From positions 5,212,186 through 5,276,185 of the forward strand of contig OX442317.1 of assembly GCA_949358305.1 (NCBI GenBank): a stretch of DNA of 64,000 bases. Direction: 5' to 3'. Under the pieces are notes generated by a model that was given only the letters and a program-made list of their open reading frames with translations, was not told the origin of the DNA and did no database searches. The translations under genes were made by a program, and so were the position numbers. The DNA is from Strigamia acuminata (Eukaryota; Arthropoda; Chilopoda; Geophilomorpha; Linotaeniidae). This document shows, in pieces, positions 1-10,589 of this stretch (positions are counted from its first letter, which is position 1; every line of letters starts with the position of its first letter).

Positions 1-854
1 CTCGTACCAGTATACATTCTGCGATTGGAGGACAAGGGCATACCAAACATTCGACTTTCTTTAGGTTGCATTTTGTACCTTCTGGACATACTTGGTTCTA
101 AAAAACGAAAAAAATGCATAATTAATCGATTTCTCATTTCTAATTCAAACTTTAATACCGGTATCTCTATTTTCTATGAATCAATGACAAAAAAAAATAA
201 AAAAAAATTCTCACCACGCAGGCATCTGTAAAGCAAACAATAAGAAAATATACATTTGACTCACACACTTAAAATTGATTTTGCACAAATATAACAAAAC
301 ATACGGCAGCAGTGACACTTCTTGCATCGAATCCATGTAGATAAACAATTCTTTGGACACACTTCTTTCGGGGGACAAAATGGTCGGCCTAAAACACATT
401 TTTCACTTTTAAAACTTAACGGTAGAATCAAATTATAGTCACTTACACTGTCTTACGGAATAACAAGGCGCCTAACAAGACATTTTACAGTCTAAAAAAT
501 AAAATAATAATAATTCTCAGTTTGGGAAGGTCAAATGCAGTGATGTAACCTACGGAGCAGGGAGTTGGACTGGGTTTTTGGTTACAACATTCGAGGGAAC
601 CTCCGAACTGAACTTTGTAACACTTGGCAGTGGATTCGTCAGAACCAACTTTTAAATCTGGAATAAAAATAACGATAATGTGATTTTTTTAAAAAAATTA
701 TTTTCTTGAGAATTTTCGTTTTAGAATCAAAAGTGTCAAAATTAATGAATAAATAAATGAAGTTTTTGCTTAAATTCTTTGAATTCGTGTAGTAAAAGTC
801 GTGTTTATTCTTATCATTGCACAAAACAATAAATACAAGCAGAACGAGCTTCAT
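1..854 (-). CDS. Candidate cysteine-rich secreted protein gene, partial at left edge
   Basis: Not recognised as a named gene. Read on the minus strand, a hydrophobic start (MKLVLLVFIVLC, 854 downward) looks like a signal peptide. Three cysteine-rich exon-like blocks follow. The first starts at an AG acceptor at 657 and includes AKCYKVQFGGSLECC. The second runs 388 to about 270 and includes CPKNCLSTWIRCKKCHCC. The third runs 97 to beyond base 1 and includes CPEGTKCNLKKVEC followed by PCPPIAEC, a pattern common in small arthropod secreted Cys-rich proteins. The 657 block can join the 388 block in phase (donor at G|GTTACA). The join from the signal exon to the 657 block does not work in phase with a GT donor, so the first exon or one boundary is wrong. 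An 11-nt microexon near 221-231 is possible. The gene continues off the left edge. Confidence 0.35.
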
Positions 855-859
855 GTTGA

Positions 860-1331
860 TTATTCTTTAGTTTTTTTAGAAGAGTATGCAAAATTTGCGA
901 CGTGACTTTGAATTATATACCTTAAATCCCGTCCTCAGAAGAGTTTATTTCATATTTACAGGTGAAAGGTAAATTTCTTTTGTCTAATCACAAACCAGTA
1001 TTTCGCGTCAATGCAATGCGGTGAAGTGAATGATAATAATAATATGGTAATGAAATAAAGAAGAAATTTAAATACTAAGTTTTCTTCGTCGACACTGAAC
1101 TAATAACTGTCAATTATCAGTGGTGTCTCGATCGTGTGAAGGTATTCTGCATGTTTAGAGTGATTGAAGATAACTCCGACGTTAGATATAATGAATTTGC
1201 CCATATCTTAATTTTAGTTTGAATATTTAGTGTTAAGCATTTGTTCTCGTTGAATTAAGTTACTTATTTAGACAAAGACAATAGTTATATCTTGTATTTT
1301 GGAAATAAATAGAAAATTTTAAATTTTTTGT
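860..1331. other. AT-rich intergenic stretch
   Basis: I see no coding frame, RNA gene or clear repeat here. It separates the Cys-rich gene from the XPC-derived fragment. Confidence 0.5.
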
Positions 1332-1370
1332 TTGTTAAATTACATTAATTTTATGGTTATGTTCGTTCAG

Positions 1371-2759
1371 AATGAGATGTTAGAGATTGAACCGTTAGAG
1401 ATTGAACCAAAGAATATGACATTGACCGAACTGAAAAAATTTGTTTCTTTGTTTCACGTCGAATTTTGGCGGTGGTTGACTTGTGCAAGAACATATTTAA
1501 TCGATGAGGTGGATTTTAGGACTGTAAATAGGAATTTGGATTTCGCCACCTTTTTGATAGCCGCGCTGCGTTTGCTCGGTCTTGATGCTTGTTTGATTTT
1601 GTCGATGCAGCCGATGTCTATCAAGGCGGTTTATTTGATCAAGCCTAATAAGCCGGTCAGCGTGGATGAGGAAGACGCGAAAAATAATTCCGGTGCTAAT
1701 TTGAAAAGATTGCAAACAACTACGGATGCGGAGGGCGAAAACCAAGCGCAGAAAAAACAAAAAACGATTTAAGAGGAAGATAAAGAATTCAACAACTATA
1801 ATTGTTAGGCGGAGGTCTATTTAGAGGAAGAATCGAAATGGATTTGCATCGACAGTCCGCACGGTGAAGTCAGATTCAGGAGCAACATCGAGGTCAGATC
1901 GAAACATCCGTTCTTTTACATTGTGTCTTTCGACAAAAGGAATGAAATTAAAGATCTGACGTCGAACTACGAGACAAATTGGCCAAAGATCAATCGCAAG
2001 CTGCGCTGCGATCCCGATTGGTGGACAGAATTGCTGGAACAGTTTAGACTTCAGCAAGAAAAGAGGAACAGTGCGGAACAGTGTGCTGCGAATGTTGATC
2101 TTCGGGTGTTGTGCCGACATTACGTGTTGCAAACTAGCTTGCCGCGCCCACTAATGCTGTGCCAAAAGCCGCGGGGAGTACCGGTACTCATCACCGAAGA
2201 CGAACCACTACCGAAAACCACCAGAGAGTTTAAAGGCCTTCCCGATTATATTCGCGACGAAGCGATTTATTCCGATGATTGTGTTGCAGTTGCGTTGCAG
2301 TCTCAAGAGATATGGCTTGAACAAGGAAGAGCAATAATGGTCGGTGAAAAACCGTACACAATTGTTAAACTGAAGTCCAAACGGAACGAAGTAATTAATT
2401 TTTATTTTATTTTATTTATTTGTTTGTTTAATTTTTTATTGGTTTGGAATTTAGAATAAGGGATTCTATGTGTCTGATAATTTCGAGATTTTTGGAGTGT
2501 GGCAAACGCAAGGGTATGAGCCGCCGACCGCGAGCAAGGGCAAAGTGTCAAGGAATGAATTCGGAAATGTGTATATGTTAAATAAACGCATGTTTCCGGT
2601 TGGGACTGCAATAACCGGATGTGATTTTTTAAAATCGGGAGTAGAACCAATGTAATGTCTAGTTTATTAATTTTATTGAATTTTATTGAATTTTTTGTTT
2701 CTAATAGTTACGACGGTTGGATCGTTTGCACAGTGTTTAAAGATGTGCACCAGCAATGA
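1371..2759 (+). pseudogene. XPC: XPC/Rad4 DNA-damage sensor, decayed unprocessed 3' fragment
   Basis: XPC is the nuclear lesion-recognition factor of global nucleotide excision repair. One reading frame from about 1371 to 2390 matches the Rad4/XPC transglutaminase-like and first beta-hairpin region (FHVEFWRWL, LDFATFLIAALRLLGLDA, YSDDCVAVALQSQEIWL). It is broken by an in-frame TAA at 1770-1772 and a TAG at 1806-1808; the TAG stands where the family has TGG (CWAEV). An intron with donor at 2391 and acceptor before 2455 is still present. The second exon has FGVWQTQGYEPP and KVSRNEFGNVY but jumps from PVGT to AITGCDF, losing about 20 codons, and then stops. A third exon (2708-2759) carries YDGWIVCTVFKDV. 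Retained introns argue for a duplicated genomic fragment rather than a retrocopy. The N-terminal half of the family is missing. Confidence 0.88.
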
Positions 2760-2945
2760 AGGTAATTTTGATTGTCAGGCCGAACTAAGTTAGAAAAAAA
2801 AAACTTGAAACCTTAAAAATTATATATATATTACTTTTTTTTTTGTTTCTAGAAGCGTGAAAAACGCGTTTACGGTAACTGGCAGTTTTTATTAGAGAGC
2901 GAGTTAATACTAAAAACTGTAAATTGAGCGATAAATAACAGTTTG

Positions 2946-3724
2946 TATACAGGGTGTCCCAAAAGTCTGAACCTCCCCAAGTAATTTCCAAAATACTTGA
3001 GATATCAGAAAACTGAAGAAAAACTCATAGGGGAAATCTTTCATTGCAAATCTGATGAGATCCTCAAATTTGACCTCAAAGGTCATTTTCAAGGTCATTC
3101 ACTTTCTAACTTTTAAACCAATCAGGTTAGAGCAAAATTTCCAATTACAAAGTTGTAGAGAACCATCTAATTAGTCTAGAACTGTTCTTAAAAAAATTAT
3201 TTCTTACGGAAAAGTTTTGAGAAAAAAAGGTTTGAAATGTTAGTCTACTCAGCATTGTAACCTAAAACTATCATGTGGAATGTATTTCCAAAATAAATTA
3301 TTTCCTTTCTTTTGTGTTTCCTCTCTTCTACTTACAAGTATGACCCAATAAAGTGTCCTAATTGAGGATTAGCTTGGTTGTCTCAATAGTTTTAAGTTAC
3401 AAAGCTGAGTTACAAAGCTGAGTAGACTAACATTTCAAATCTTTTTTTCTCAAAACTTTTCCATAAGAAATAATTTTTTTAAGAACAGTTCTAGACTAAT
3501 TAGATGGTTCTCTACAACTTTGTAATTGGAAATTTTGCTCTAACCTGATTGGTTTAGAAGTTAGCAAGTGAATGACCTTGAAAATGACCTTTGAGGTCAA
3601 ATTTGAGGATCCCATCAGATTCGCAATGAAAGATTTCCCCTATGAGTTTTTCTTCAGTTTTCTGATATCTCAAGTATTTTGGAAATTACTTGGGGAGGTT
3701 CAGACTTTTGGGACACCCTGTATA
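2946..3724. mobile_element. Inverted-repeat MITE with TACAGGGTGTCCC ends
   Basis: The ends read TATACAGGGTGTCCC and GGGACACCCTGTATA, giving a TA target duplication as in Tc1/mariner-type MITEs. The arms are about 300 bp each (roughly 2948-3255 and 3410-3722), are reverse complements with few mismatches, and surround a spacer of about 150 bp. No transposase frame is present, so the element is non-autonomous. The two minus-strand frames in the left arm are by-products of the repeat. Confidence 0.85.
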
Positions 3725-3895
3725 ATAATTTTGATTGAATGAACGAATTAATGTTTAATTAAATCCAAATATCCTTCTTATCTGTAGGAACCCAATATGT
3801 CTAATATTATTAAATTTACTTTAAATTTACTAGCATTTCTTTCTTACACTTCATCGTATAATCCCAAGGCTCCAAGGCTACTTGAATACTATAGG

Positions 3896-3915
3896 TAAGG
3901 TTAGGTTAGGTTAGG
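3896..3915 (+). repeat. Short TTAGG array (interstitial telomere-type repeat)
   Basis: Four consecutive units, one of them TAAGG, sit immediately before the first codon with CKAP5 homology. TTAGG is the usual arthropod telomere unit. The array is short enough to be chance or a common AT-genome motif. Confidence 0.5.
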
Positions 3916-3916
3916 T

Positions 3917-6308
3917 GATGAAAGTGGGAGATCCAAAAGACACCGTTCGGCAATCCGTTCGAACGATCATGAAATAAATTTACATGCTGTACCCGTCGAG
4001 CAAGGTTTTCGCGCTCGTCATGGAGGGGCTGAAGTCGAAGAACGCTCGACAGCGTACCGAAAGCTTGGACGAACTTTGAAATTTGATCGAATCGTACGGC
4101 ATCAACGTGTGCCAGCCGTCGGTGTCGGCGGCGCTGAAGGAGGTCACCAGACACATCTCGGATCGCGACAATAGGGTGCGAAATGCCGCTCTTAATTGCG
4201 TCGTCAGCGCGTATGCGCTCAAGGGAGAGAAAATTTACAAAATAATCGGACCTGTAAGACCGAGTTGATTGTCGATTGAATCAATTAATTAATTGTTTTT
4301 GTTGTATTTAGGCTTAGGCTTTTTTGTTTTTTGTTTGTTTAGATTTCTCACAAAGATTTGTCGCTTTTGGGAGAACGAATCAAGTGTTTGAGTCGGAGCA
4401 TTGTGGCCCCGCCACCTCCGAGTCGCGCTCAAGTGTCGCCGGAATCTGCACGCAGCGGACGTCCAACGACTAGAGGTCATTCGGTTATTGGAAAGGATTA
4501 TGTTCATCGTAAGGAAAACGAGGAATGTCAAGAAGCTGTCGTGAAACGAAGCGCGCCTTTACCGTCGTCACGTCCCGCGTCTGGAATGTTTACGCTGGAT
4601 TTGGATAAAACCGAACATTTGATGCAGGAGAAGGTGGAGACCCAATTGCCGTGTCTAATCAAACCCGATCTGGAGGAAGTGCTCACGGAGTTGCCGATTC
4701 GGTTGCCAGAGACGAGACTGAGGCCAAATTCTCCCGCGACCAAATTGTTGAATAATACGAGCGATGTATAGCTATACCAAGTTGGATTTCGTCATTTCGC
4801 AGACTGCGAGCAATGACATCAACAAGGCGGTTAATTCGCTGGCTCATATTTTACAAACATGAAACTTAACGAATTTTTATGAAATTTTACTTTTTTTTGT
4901 GAAATTTAGTGAATTTTTATGAATTATAAAATTTATTTTCCGGATCGATGAATTTTGAAAGACGAATCGCGGGCTGAATTTCTGCAGTCGTGCGTCGACC
5001 AACTTATTTTAGCCGAGTCGTTACAATTGCGAATGGTTTATTCGCGACATATGAGCGATGAGTCCACAAACTGGCGGGATCTTTTAAAATTGTATCGGTG
5101 TTTCACGACGACGCTCGTCACCGTAAGAATTTAAAAATAAATATTTTGGGGTTTGGGATTTTTATTTAATGTTTTTATTGTTGTTGCAGTTGTTCAGCAA
5201 TCGTTGATTGGCAACTAGGGGTTCCACAGATGTGCTTCGCGATCTAATTTACAATTTAATCTCAGTTTTATTGGATGAACGATTGATTAAATGCCATTGA
5301 TGTTGTTCGCTCGATCAATGTGCTGATCGTTAAGGTCGTGGAGAGATCGAATCCGACCAATATTCTCACAGCGCTGATTAAATTATTATCGGATTATGTT
5401 GGCAAAGAAACTTGTTCCAGTAAATTCACAGAGTTGGTGATGAAGGTATGTTTAAAATAGATATATTTAATTTATTTTAATTTAATTTAAATTTAATTTA
5501 TTTCAGTGTATGTGGAAAATGCTTCGCATGGTACCAAATATAATCGACGATTTAAATTTGGATAAAATGTTACTCGAATTACATTTATTTCTCAAAGCCT
5601 TCCCATGGAAAGACTTCAGACACTCCATTAAGGAGAATTAAAACTCATTCACACGTTGGTGCTCCAAAAAGGGAACAAAGTAAGATTTGCCGACGAGAAA
5701 TGAGTCGTATATTGAAATGTAGGCCTATATTTATTTTATTTTATTAGATTATGAGTCATCTAAGTCTGGTTGAAAATCTGCACGAGTCGGAATTAAAAGC
5801 GTATTTGCAGAGATTTCTCAAGAGCGGAATCAAACATCGAACGTCGGATTCTTTGAAAAAAGGAGTAAAATTTGGAATTTAGTGGGTTTGAAATGGTTTT
5901 AATATTAAATGAACAATTATTTGAATTTCAGTCGAAGAGCCCAAAAACGTCTATCGAAAAGCACGCATGAAATGCTAGCTGAGATTTTTAAGAAAATTGG
6001 ATCGAAGGAATAACCCAAAGAAGTGAATTTGATTGAAAATAAAATTGATAAATATTGCAATGCAGTTTTGTGTGTCCGTTCACTTTCAGGTCCTTGCTGA
6101 TTTGTACGATTTTAAGAGGAACCATCCCGAAGCCGACATAGAGCCGTTTCTTCGCAAATCTTCACAGTTCTTCTGGAACTACATCGAGCGCGGACTGAAA
6201 GGGATCGAGACTTACCTGGCATCTCAGTCAAGTAGCGCAACGTCGACACCCGTCATTGCGTCGAGACAAAACTCGGAGGACAGTGCGAGCGATTCGCAAG
6301 AGGAAACA
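3917..6308 (+). pseudogene. CKAP5: CKAP5/XMAP215/minispindles microtubule polymerase, decayed fragment
   Basis: XMAP215 proteins bind tubulin through TOG domains and speed microtubule growth. The fragment starts inside a TOG array (KVGDPKDTVRQSV, VMEGLKSKNARQR, YGINVCQPSVSAALKEV, RDNRVRNAALNCVVSAYAL). It runs through the linker (HKDLSLLGERIK, 4350-4390) and the C-terminal helical region (LDFVISQTASNDINKAVN, NPTNILTALIKLL, LAEIFKKIGSKE, ADIEPFLRKSSQFFWNYIERGL). It is broken by in-frame stops near 3977 and 4077, a frameshift near 4765, several stops and shifts between 5190 and 5350, another shift near 5635 and a TAA near 6010. Introns with GT-AG borders remain, for example donors near 5123 and 5449, and a last recognisable donor after 6308. 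Both the N-terminal TOG domains and the extreme C-terminus are absent. It is an unprocessed pseudogene fragment. Confidence 0.88.
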
Positions 6309-6545
6309 GTGAGGGTCTACGAGATGATATTCATCAACATAGGGAAGATAAGTTGGGTTTGGTTATTCATTTGGAGAATTTTAATTAGAACTATTATTTC
6401 TTTAATCTGTTGATATTCCTCATAACTTCTTATGCATATTCTAGAATTAAAAGCAAATGAATAAAATTTACTAATGAATAGTGTCGGAAACGTCGAGTGT
6501 ACGTTCTCGTACTGTACGTTCTGTTTTCGTAACCCCTTATTCTTG

Positions 6546-6554
6546 TATATATAA
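6546..6554 (+). promoter_or_regulatory. TATA box of the LRR gene
   Basis: TATATATAA lies about 60 bp upstream of the ATG at 6615, a normal distance for a transcription start near 6577 with a short leader. Confidence 0.6.
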
Positions 6555-6614
6555 CCACCCCATCTCATTTCAATTTCAATTCATCTCCTACTGATAGAAG
6601 TGTTAGTTCGCAAG

Positions 6615-7958
6615 ATGCCGCGCAGGAAATCAACATCGAGTCTCGAAGAATTGTGTCTTCAAATGGTTTGCGCTAATGTTGATAGATTAGAAACACAACT
6701 GGTAAATCTACCTTCTGTGTTTATTTCCCGCGTGTATCAACGTATGGGTAAGCAATTTGACAAAGGACGACGCCAACGCACATCTTCAGAGGCTTTAATT
6801 CATCCTGGCACCAAGTCGGTTCATCATCCTGATATGTTTTATTTGCCCTTATTTTCTCTCCTAGTACACAGAGTAGTCCGATGTGGTAGAAACCTTTTAA
6901 ATTTAGACCTCTCAAGTCGGTCTAATGAGCATATTCCACCTCCACCTAAATACATAGTCAAACTGCTGGAGCAATTGCCACGACTTCAACGGTTTGTTTT
7001 TACGGGTTTTAGTGAAGAATGCACTGAAGAAGTTGTTGCTGCAATTGGAAAAAATTGTCTAGATATGCGACATCTAGAGTTAGGCTTCTGCAAAAATGTT
7101 ACGGATAAAGCGCTCTGTCCTTTAAGAAATTGCAAGAAACTGGAGATTTTGAACCTCTGGGAAACTAGTGTCTCGTGCGATGGGTGTATTTTCATTTTCA
7201 ATCAACTGCCTCTTTTGAAAATGTTTCTACATAGCTGGTGGGAAATTTTTTTGGACCGGTTAAAACAACAGTCAGAGGAAAAAGTGCGCACTTATTCCAT
7301 CAAAAGAATTGAAACATTCTTTCAATCTGCAAATACGAACAATATTGAAGATATCATCACTGTGACCACCATTTTCCCCAATTTATCAAGCCTAAAGATG
7401 GATGCATCAAAAGCATCGACTACTTTGGATTTGAATATTGTCTTGGCGCGAGCACAACGATTGACCGTCTTACACCTCTGTCATTTTAAATTAGTTGATC
7501 TCAGACTTGTCGATTATTATTGTCCATTGTTAAAACAATTATTTTTGGAAGCTTGCACTATTTTAAACACTGCTGCACACGATTTAGCTTCACGAAATTT
7601 GTTCAGAAACCTACGTCTAGTAGAGATATATGCAAATGGATGTGAGATTACTGAATCACAGATGTTTGTCTTATTAACTCAGAGTTTAGAATATTTAACT
7701 ATTGCAGATTGCCATACACTTACTGACAAGTTCATTTCAGAAATAGATGGATTGTATGCAGTTAAAAGTCTGTCATTTCATTCATGCCACTCAATTAATC
7801 AAAGCATGATAATGAAGTTAGTAGAAATGAGAAATCCAATGAAGCGTTTAACAATAGCACAGTGTTTGAATATAGGTCCGTGGGAATATGAAGAAATTGC
7901 CGCTTATGTTAAATCTAAGAACTTGAGTTTGTTTCTTCAATGGCATCCAATTCCATAA
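6615..7958 (+). CDS. Intronless leucine-rich-repeat (F-box/RNI-like) protein, 447 aa
   Basis: The frame is open for 447 codons from the ATG at 6615 (AAG-ATG-CCG context). The N-terminal 45 residues (SLEELCLQMVCANVDRL, LPSVFISRVYQRM) look like the short alpha-helical box that precedes LRRs in F-box or ZYG11/ZER1-type proteins, but I cannot name it. From about residue 90 to the end there are irregular LRR units of the RNI/AMN1 type: LLNLDLSSRS, MRHLELGFCKNVTDKAL, LEILNLWETSV, LTVLHLCHFKLVDL, LEYLTIADCHTLTDKFI, VKSLSFHSCHSINQSMI, MKRLTIAQCLNIGPWEYEEI. A role as a substrate-receptor subunit of a ubiquitin ligase is an inference from the layout. The lack of introns contrasts with every other gene here and may reflect retroduplication. 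A TATA box lies upstream and AATAAA near 8016 downstream. No signal peptide or membrane segment is visible. Confidence 0.75.
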   Translation: MPRRKSTSSLEELCLQMVCANVDRLETQLVNLPSVFISRVYQRMGKQFDKGRRQRTSSEALIHPGTKSVHHPDMFYLPLFSLLVHRVVRCGRNLLNLDLSSRSNEHIPPPPKYIVKLLEQLPRLQRFVFTGFSEECTEEVVAAIGKNCLDMRHLELGFCKNVTDKALCPLRNCKKLEILNLWETSVSCDGCIFIFNQLPLLKMFLHSWWEIFLDRLKQQSEEKVRTYSIKRIETFFQSANTNNIEDIITVTTIFPNLSSLKMDASKASTTLDLNIVLARAQRLTVLHLCHFKLVDLRLVDYYCPLLKQLFLEACTILNTAAHDLASRNLFRNLRLVEIYANGCEITESQMFVLLTQSLEYLTIADCHTLTDKFISEIDGLYAVKSLSFHSCHSINQSMIMKLVEMRNPMKRLTIAQCLNIGPWEYEEIAAYVKSKNLSLFLQWHPIP

Positions 7959-8013
7959 TTGCTGTTTTGCCAGTGTTGGTTTCAAGCAATATATAATTGA
8001 ATGGTTTGGAAGT

Positions 8014-8021
8014 GAGAATAA
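8014..8021 (+). terminator. Polyadenylation signal of the LRR gene
   Basis: An AATAAA hexamer lies about 57 bp after the LRR stop codon and is followed by a GT-rich stretch. Confidence 0.5.
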
Positions 8022-8059
8022 AGTGTTCAATGATGTGACAAAAATTAACATTTTTCTGT

Positions 8060-8600
8060 GATATTCTTGGTTTGGGGTTTAATTTATTTTAATTTTTGTT
8101 TTTGTATGTGTATTTTGAGTACTGGGATACTGACTTGTGAGATCCCGACTTCATAAACAGCCTGTTAATTGTTATCTTCTACTTTAAAATGTAAACAAAT
8201 ATCTCTGAAGGTTTGAAATACCATATGTAAGCAACTTAGAATTGTTATTTATCTATTCGATAAGGAAAAATATAATTAAACTTCTTTTTTTAATATTGTA
8301 TTTTCTTATTTCTTTTTGACTAGAGATTTTCTGAGATTTTTCACCACCATATTCGAGTCTAAATCAAGGCAAACACTGAGTGACTGAAAAAAAGTAAGTT
8401 GGATCCTCATTTTTTTATTTTTATTTTATTTAATAATATTTTACATTACAGTAAGATGTGTAATGAGCTCAAATTACTGCTAAAACTTATAACAATAATT
8501 CTGAACTGATTGATGCCGCAACGGGACTTATCCAAATTCTTCTCAAATAAAATAAACTATCTCTTAAATGAAAATGGTGTTTATTCGTGGCTTTGAATAA
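8060..8600. other. AT-rich intergenic stretch
   Basis: No gene or strong repeat is visible between the LRR gene and the following GC-richer repeat. Confidence 0.5.
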
Positions 8601-8689
8601 AACAAGGTTAAATACAGTATCAGTGAAATAATTACTTTGTGATAATATGGCTAATTAAACATTCAATCAAATATTTTACGAATAATGAG

Positions 8690-9420
8690 AGAAGAAAGAA
8701 AAAGGGAAAATTATACAAAATCACGTCGATTCGTCGACTCCACGTCTCCGACTCGACCGCTACGTTGATGATACGTGCTCGGCGTTCTGCTCGGTCTCGG
8801 CGCAATTGAATTACGGACTCGATTTCGTCTCGACCAACCTCCGCGTAACAATTCGGACACAATTCCGATTCCTCAAACTCCTCTCCCTGCGACTCCGTCC
8901 TCTCAGTGAATCGCAACACGCCGGTTGCGATATGGCTGCAACTAGATTCGCTCGCTTCTTTCACACAGAACTCAAAATCCCTCCCAACAATGGCTGTTAG
9001 GCAAGATGAAAATCCCAAATCAACTGGAAGCTGATCCAAGACAAAACTCCCACTGCTAAAGTGCTTAGCAGCAAGAATATCTCACAGCTATTTAGTAGCT
9101 GCAAGAAATAAGCCAAATTGCTTAAACAATCACAAATCCCACTGGAACAATTTCTTGGTTTGCAGAGGTGAATTTCATGACTGGTTTTCTCAAAGGCTGG
9201 TTTCATACTGAGGATTTTTTATTCCTCGCAGGAAGTGTTTCCTGCTCCAGAAGACTGCGGGCTGGTTTCCCTGGCGACCACCCACAATTCCTCCCACCCT
9301 GCCTAACACCCTTGTCTAGACAGGAAATCATAAAAAATAACAAAATAAAACAACTCAAATTAAATATTTTATTTCGGGCTCATTCCCGATACTTCTCTAG
9401 TGACCACTAGGGTCACTACA
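8690..9420 (+). repeat. LTR-like repeat ending at a tRNA-primer-like motif
   Basis: The first part is a GC-rich block unlike its surroundings (8720-9000). It is followed by AAATAAAA-rich DNA and ends with TAGTGACCACTAGGGTCAC, which resembles the TGGTGACC primer-binding edge seen after many arthropod LTRs. The layout parallels the sequence at 10590-11530. No internal retroelement genes are attached, so a solo or truncated LTR is possible. The 135-aa minus-strand frame (8632-9039) matches nothing I know and is probably not a gene. Confidence 0.3.
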
Positions 9421-10440
9421 CATGGAAAGATTATTACTCGCATTAATAAAAACTAAAAATTGGACTTTACTTCAAATTAATTTTACGGCAGAAGTGAACT
9501 TGTTTTATTGTCTTTTTAAAAGTCAACTTTTTATACGATTTTGTAAATATTTTAATTGTTTTGTTTTGTTTTATTAGTTAATTGAGTAGGGGTGTGCGCG
9601 GTACCGGTATACCGTACCGCGGTATTTTTTTTAGCGCAACACCGCGGTATTCACCAAAAACGGTATACCGCATTACCACAAATACCGCAAATACCGCTCG
9701 TACCGCAAATACCGCACCAATACCGCAATACCGTAAATACTGCAATACCGGCCGTGACTAAAGTTTGTCGTTGCGACGTTACGACAATGTACGTTTTTAG
9801 CCCTAAAATTGATGATTTTTGATTTAAAATGACGATTTTCGATCTAAAATTAACGCTTTTCGATATACAGTGACGATTTTCGATCTAAAATGACGATTTT
9901 CAATCTAAAATAACGATTTTCGATCTTAAATGACGATTTTCGACCTAAAATGATGATTTACGATCTAAAATGTACGTTTTTAGCCTAAAGATTGACGATT
10001 TTTGATTTAAAATGACGATATTCGATCTAAAATGGTTTTTACAACCAAACTCAATATTTTAAAGTAAATTTAATTGCATTTTTTTGAATTTTTATTGAAT
10101 TTGCGGTATTCGCAGTATTTGCGGTATTGCGGTATTGTTGCGGTATTGCGGTATTGTTGCGGTATTGCAGTATTGTTGCAGTACTTGCGGTATACCGCAC
10201 TAATCCCGGTATTTGGCAAATACCGTACCGCACTCGCTTAAAAAAAATACCGCACAAGCCTATAATTGAGTGCCTTAAATCTTTACGTAATGCATGTCTT
10301 CCCAATAGAGTGTGGGTCTCTAATAAAGCGGGGGGAAATCTAAATTTTGTAATTACTGCGTGGGTCTCTAATGTGACGCAGGGCATTATAAAAGAGGCCA
10401 GTGTCAAATGACTATTGAATTTTTGGCTGTAAAAAGTAAA
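9421..10440 (+). pseudogene. Decayed third copy of the death-fold gene locus (copy A)
   Basis: The stretch 9421-9570 aligns by eye with exon 2, intron and downstream DNA of the death-fold gene at 20615-21200. Shared landmarks are ATGGAAAGATT, AATTGGAC, AATTAATTTTACGGCAGA and TTTTATACGATTTTG. The 3' part of exon 2 and all of exon 3 are deleted and the frame is lost. Homology resumes after the inserted hAT-type element at 10271 (GAGTGCCT, AAATCTTT, GTAATGCATG, AATAGAGTG) and continues with the block later found at 22021-22110. The left end is cut off by the LTR-like repeat. Confidence 0.6.
9587..10262. mobile_element. hAT-type MITE with internal minisatellites
   Basis: The 676-bp element is flanked by a perfect 8-bp duplication TAATTGAG (9579-9586 and 10263-10270), the hAT length. 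The ends are imperfect inverted repeats, TAGGGGTGTGC and GCACAAGCCTA. The subterminal arms are dense in GGTATACCG/ATACCGC words (9600-9750 and 10105-10250). The middle (about 9790-10040) holds roughly ten diverged copies of an 18-20 bp unit containing ATGACGATTTTCGATCTAAA. It has no transposase. Confidence 0.85.
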
Positions 10441-10589
10441 TTTTGGTTTTGAATAAATTCTCTTAATTAAAACGCTTTACAATAAACCTCTGAATTAAAA
10501 TGAAAGATTAACGTTAAAATTATACATTGACTAGAAATAAAAATGAATACTAAAATAGGATAAGAAATGGAAAAGTAAACGAAATCTTG

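Noticed and set aside
1371-1808. Stop-codon readthrough to rescue XPC
   Set aside because: Two different stops, a later 20-codon deletion in a conserved domain and a missing N-terminus make decay the simpler explanation.
2910-3098. 62-codon minus-strand frame
   Set aside because: It lies wholly within the left arm of the MITE.
8632-9039. 135-codon minus-strand frame
   Set aside because: No recognisable domain, in an LTR-like GC-rich repeat; the second LTR-like block has an unrelated frame at the same place.
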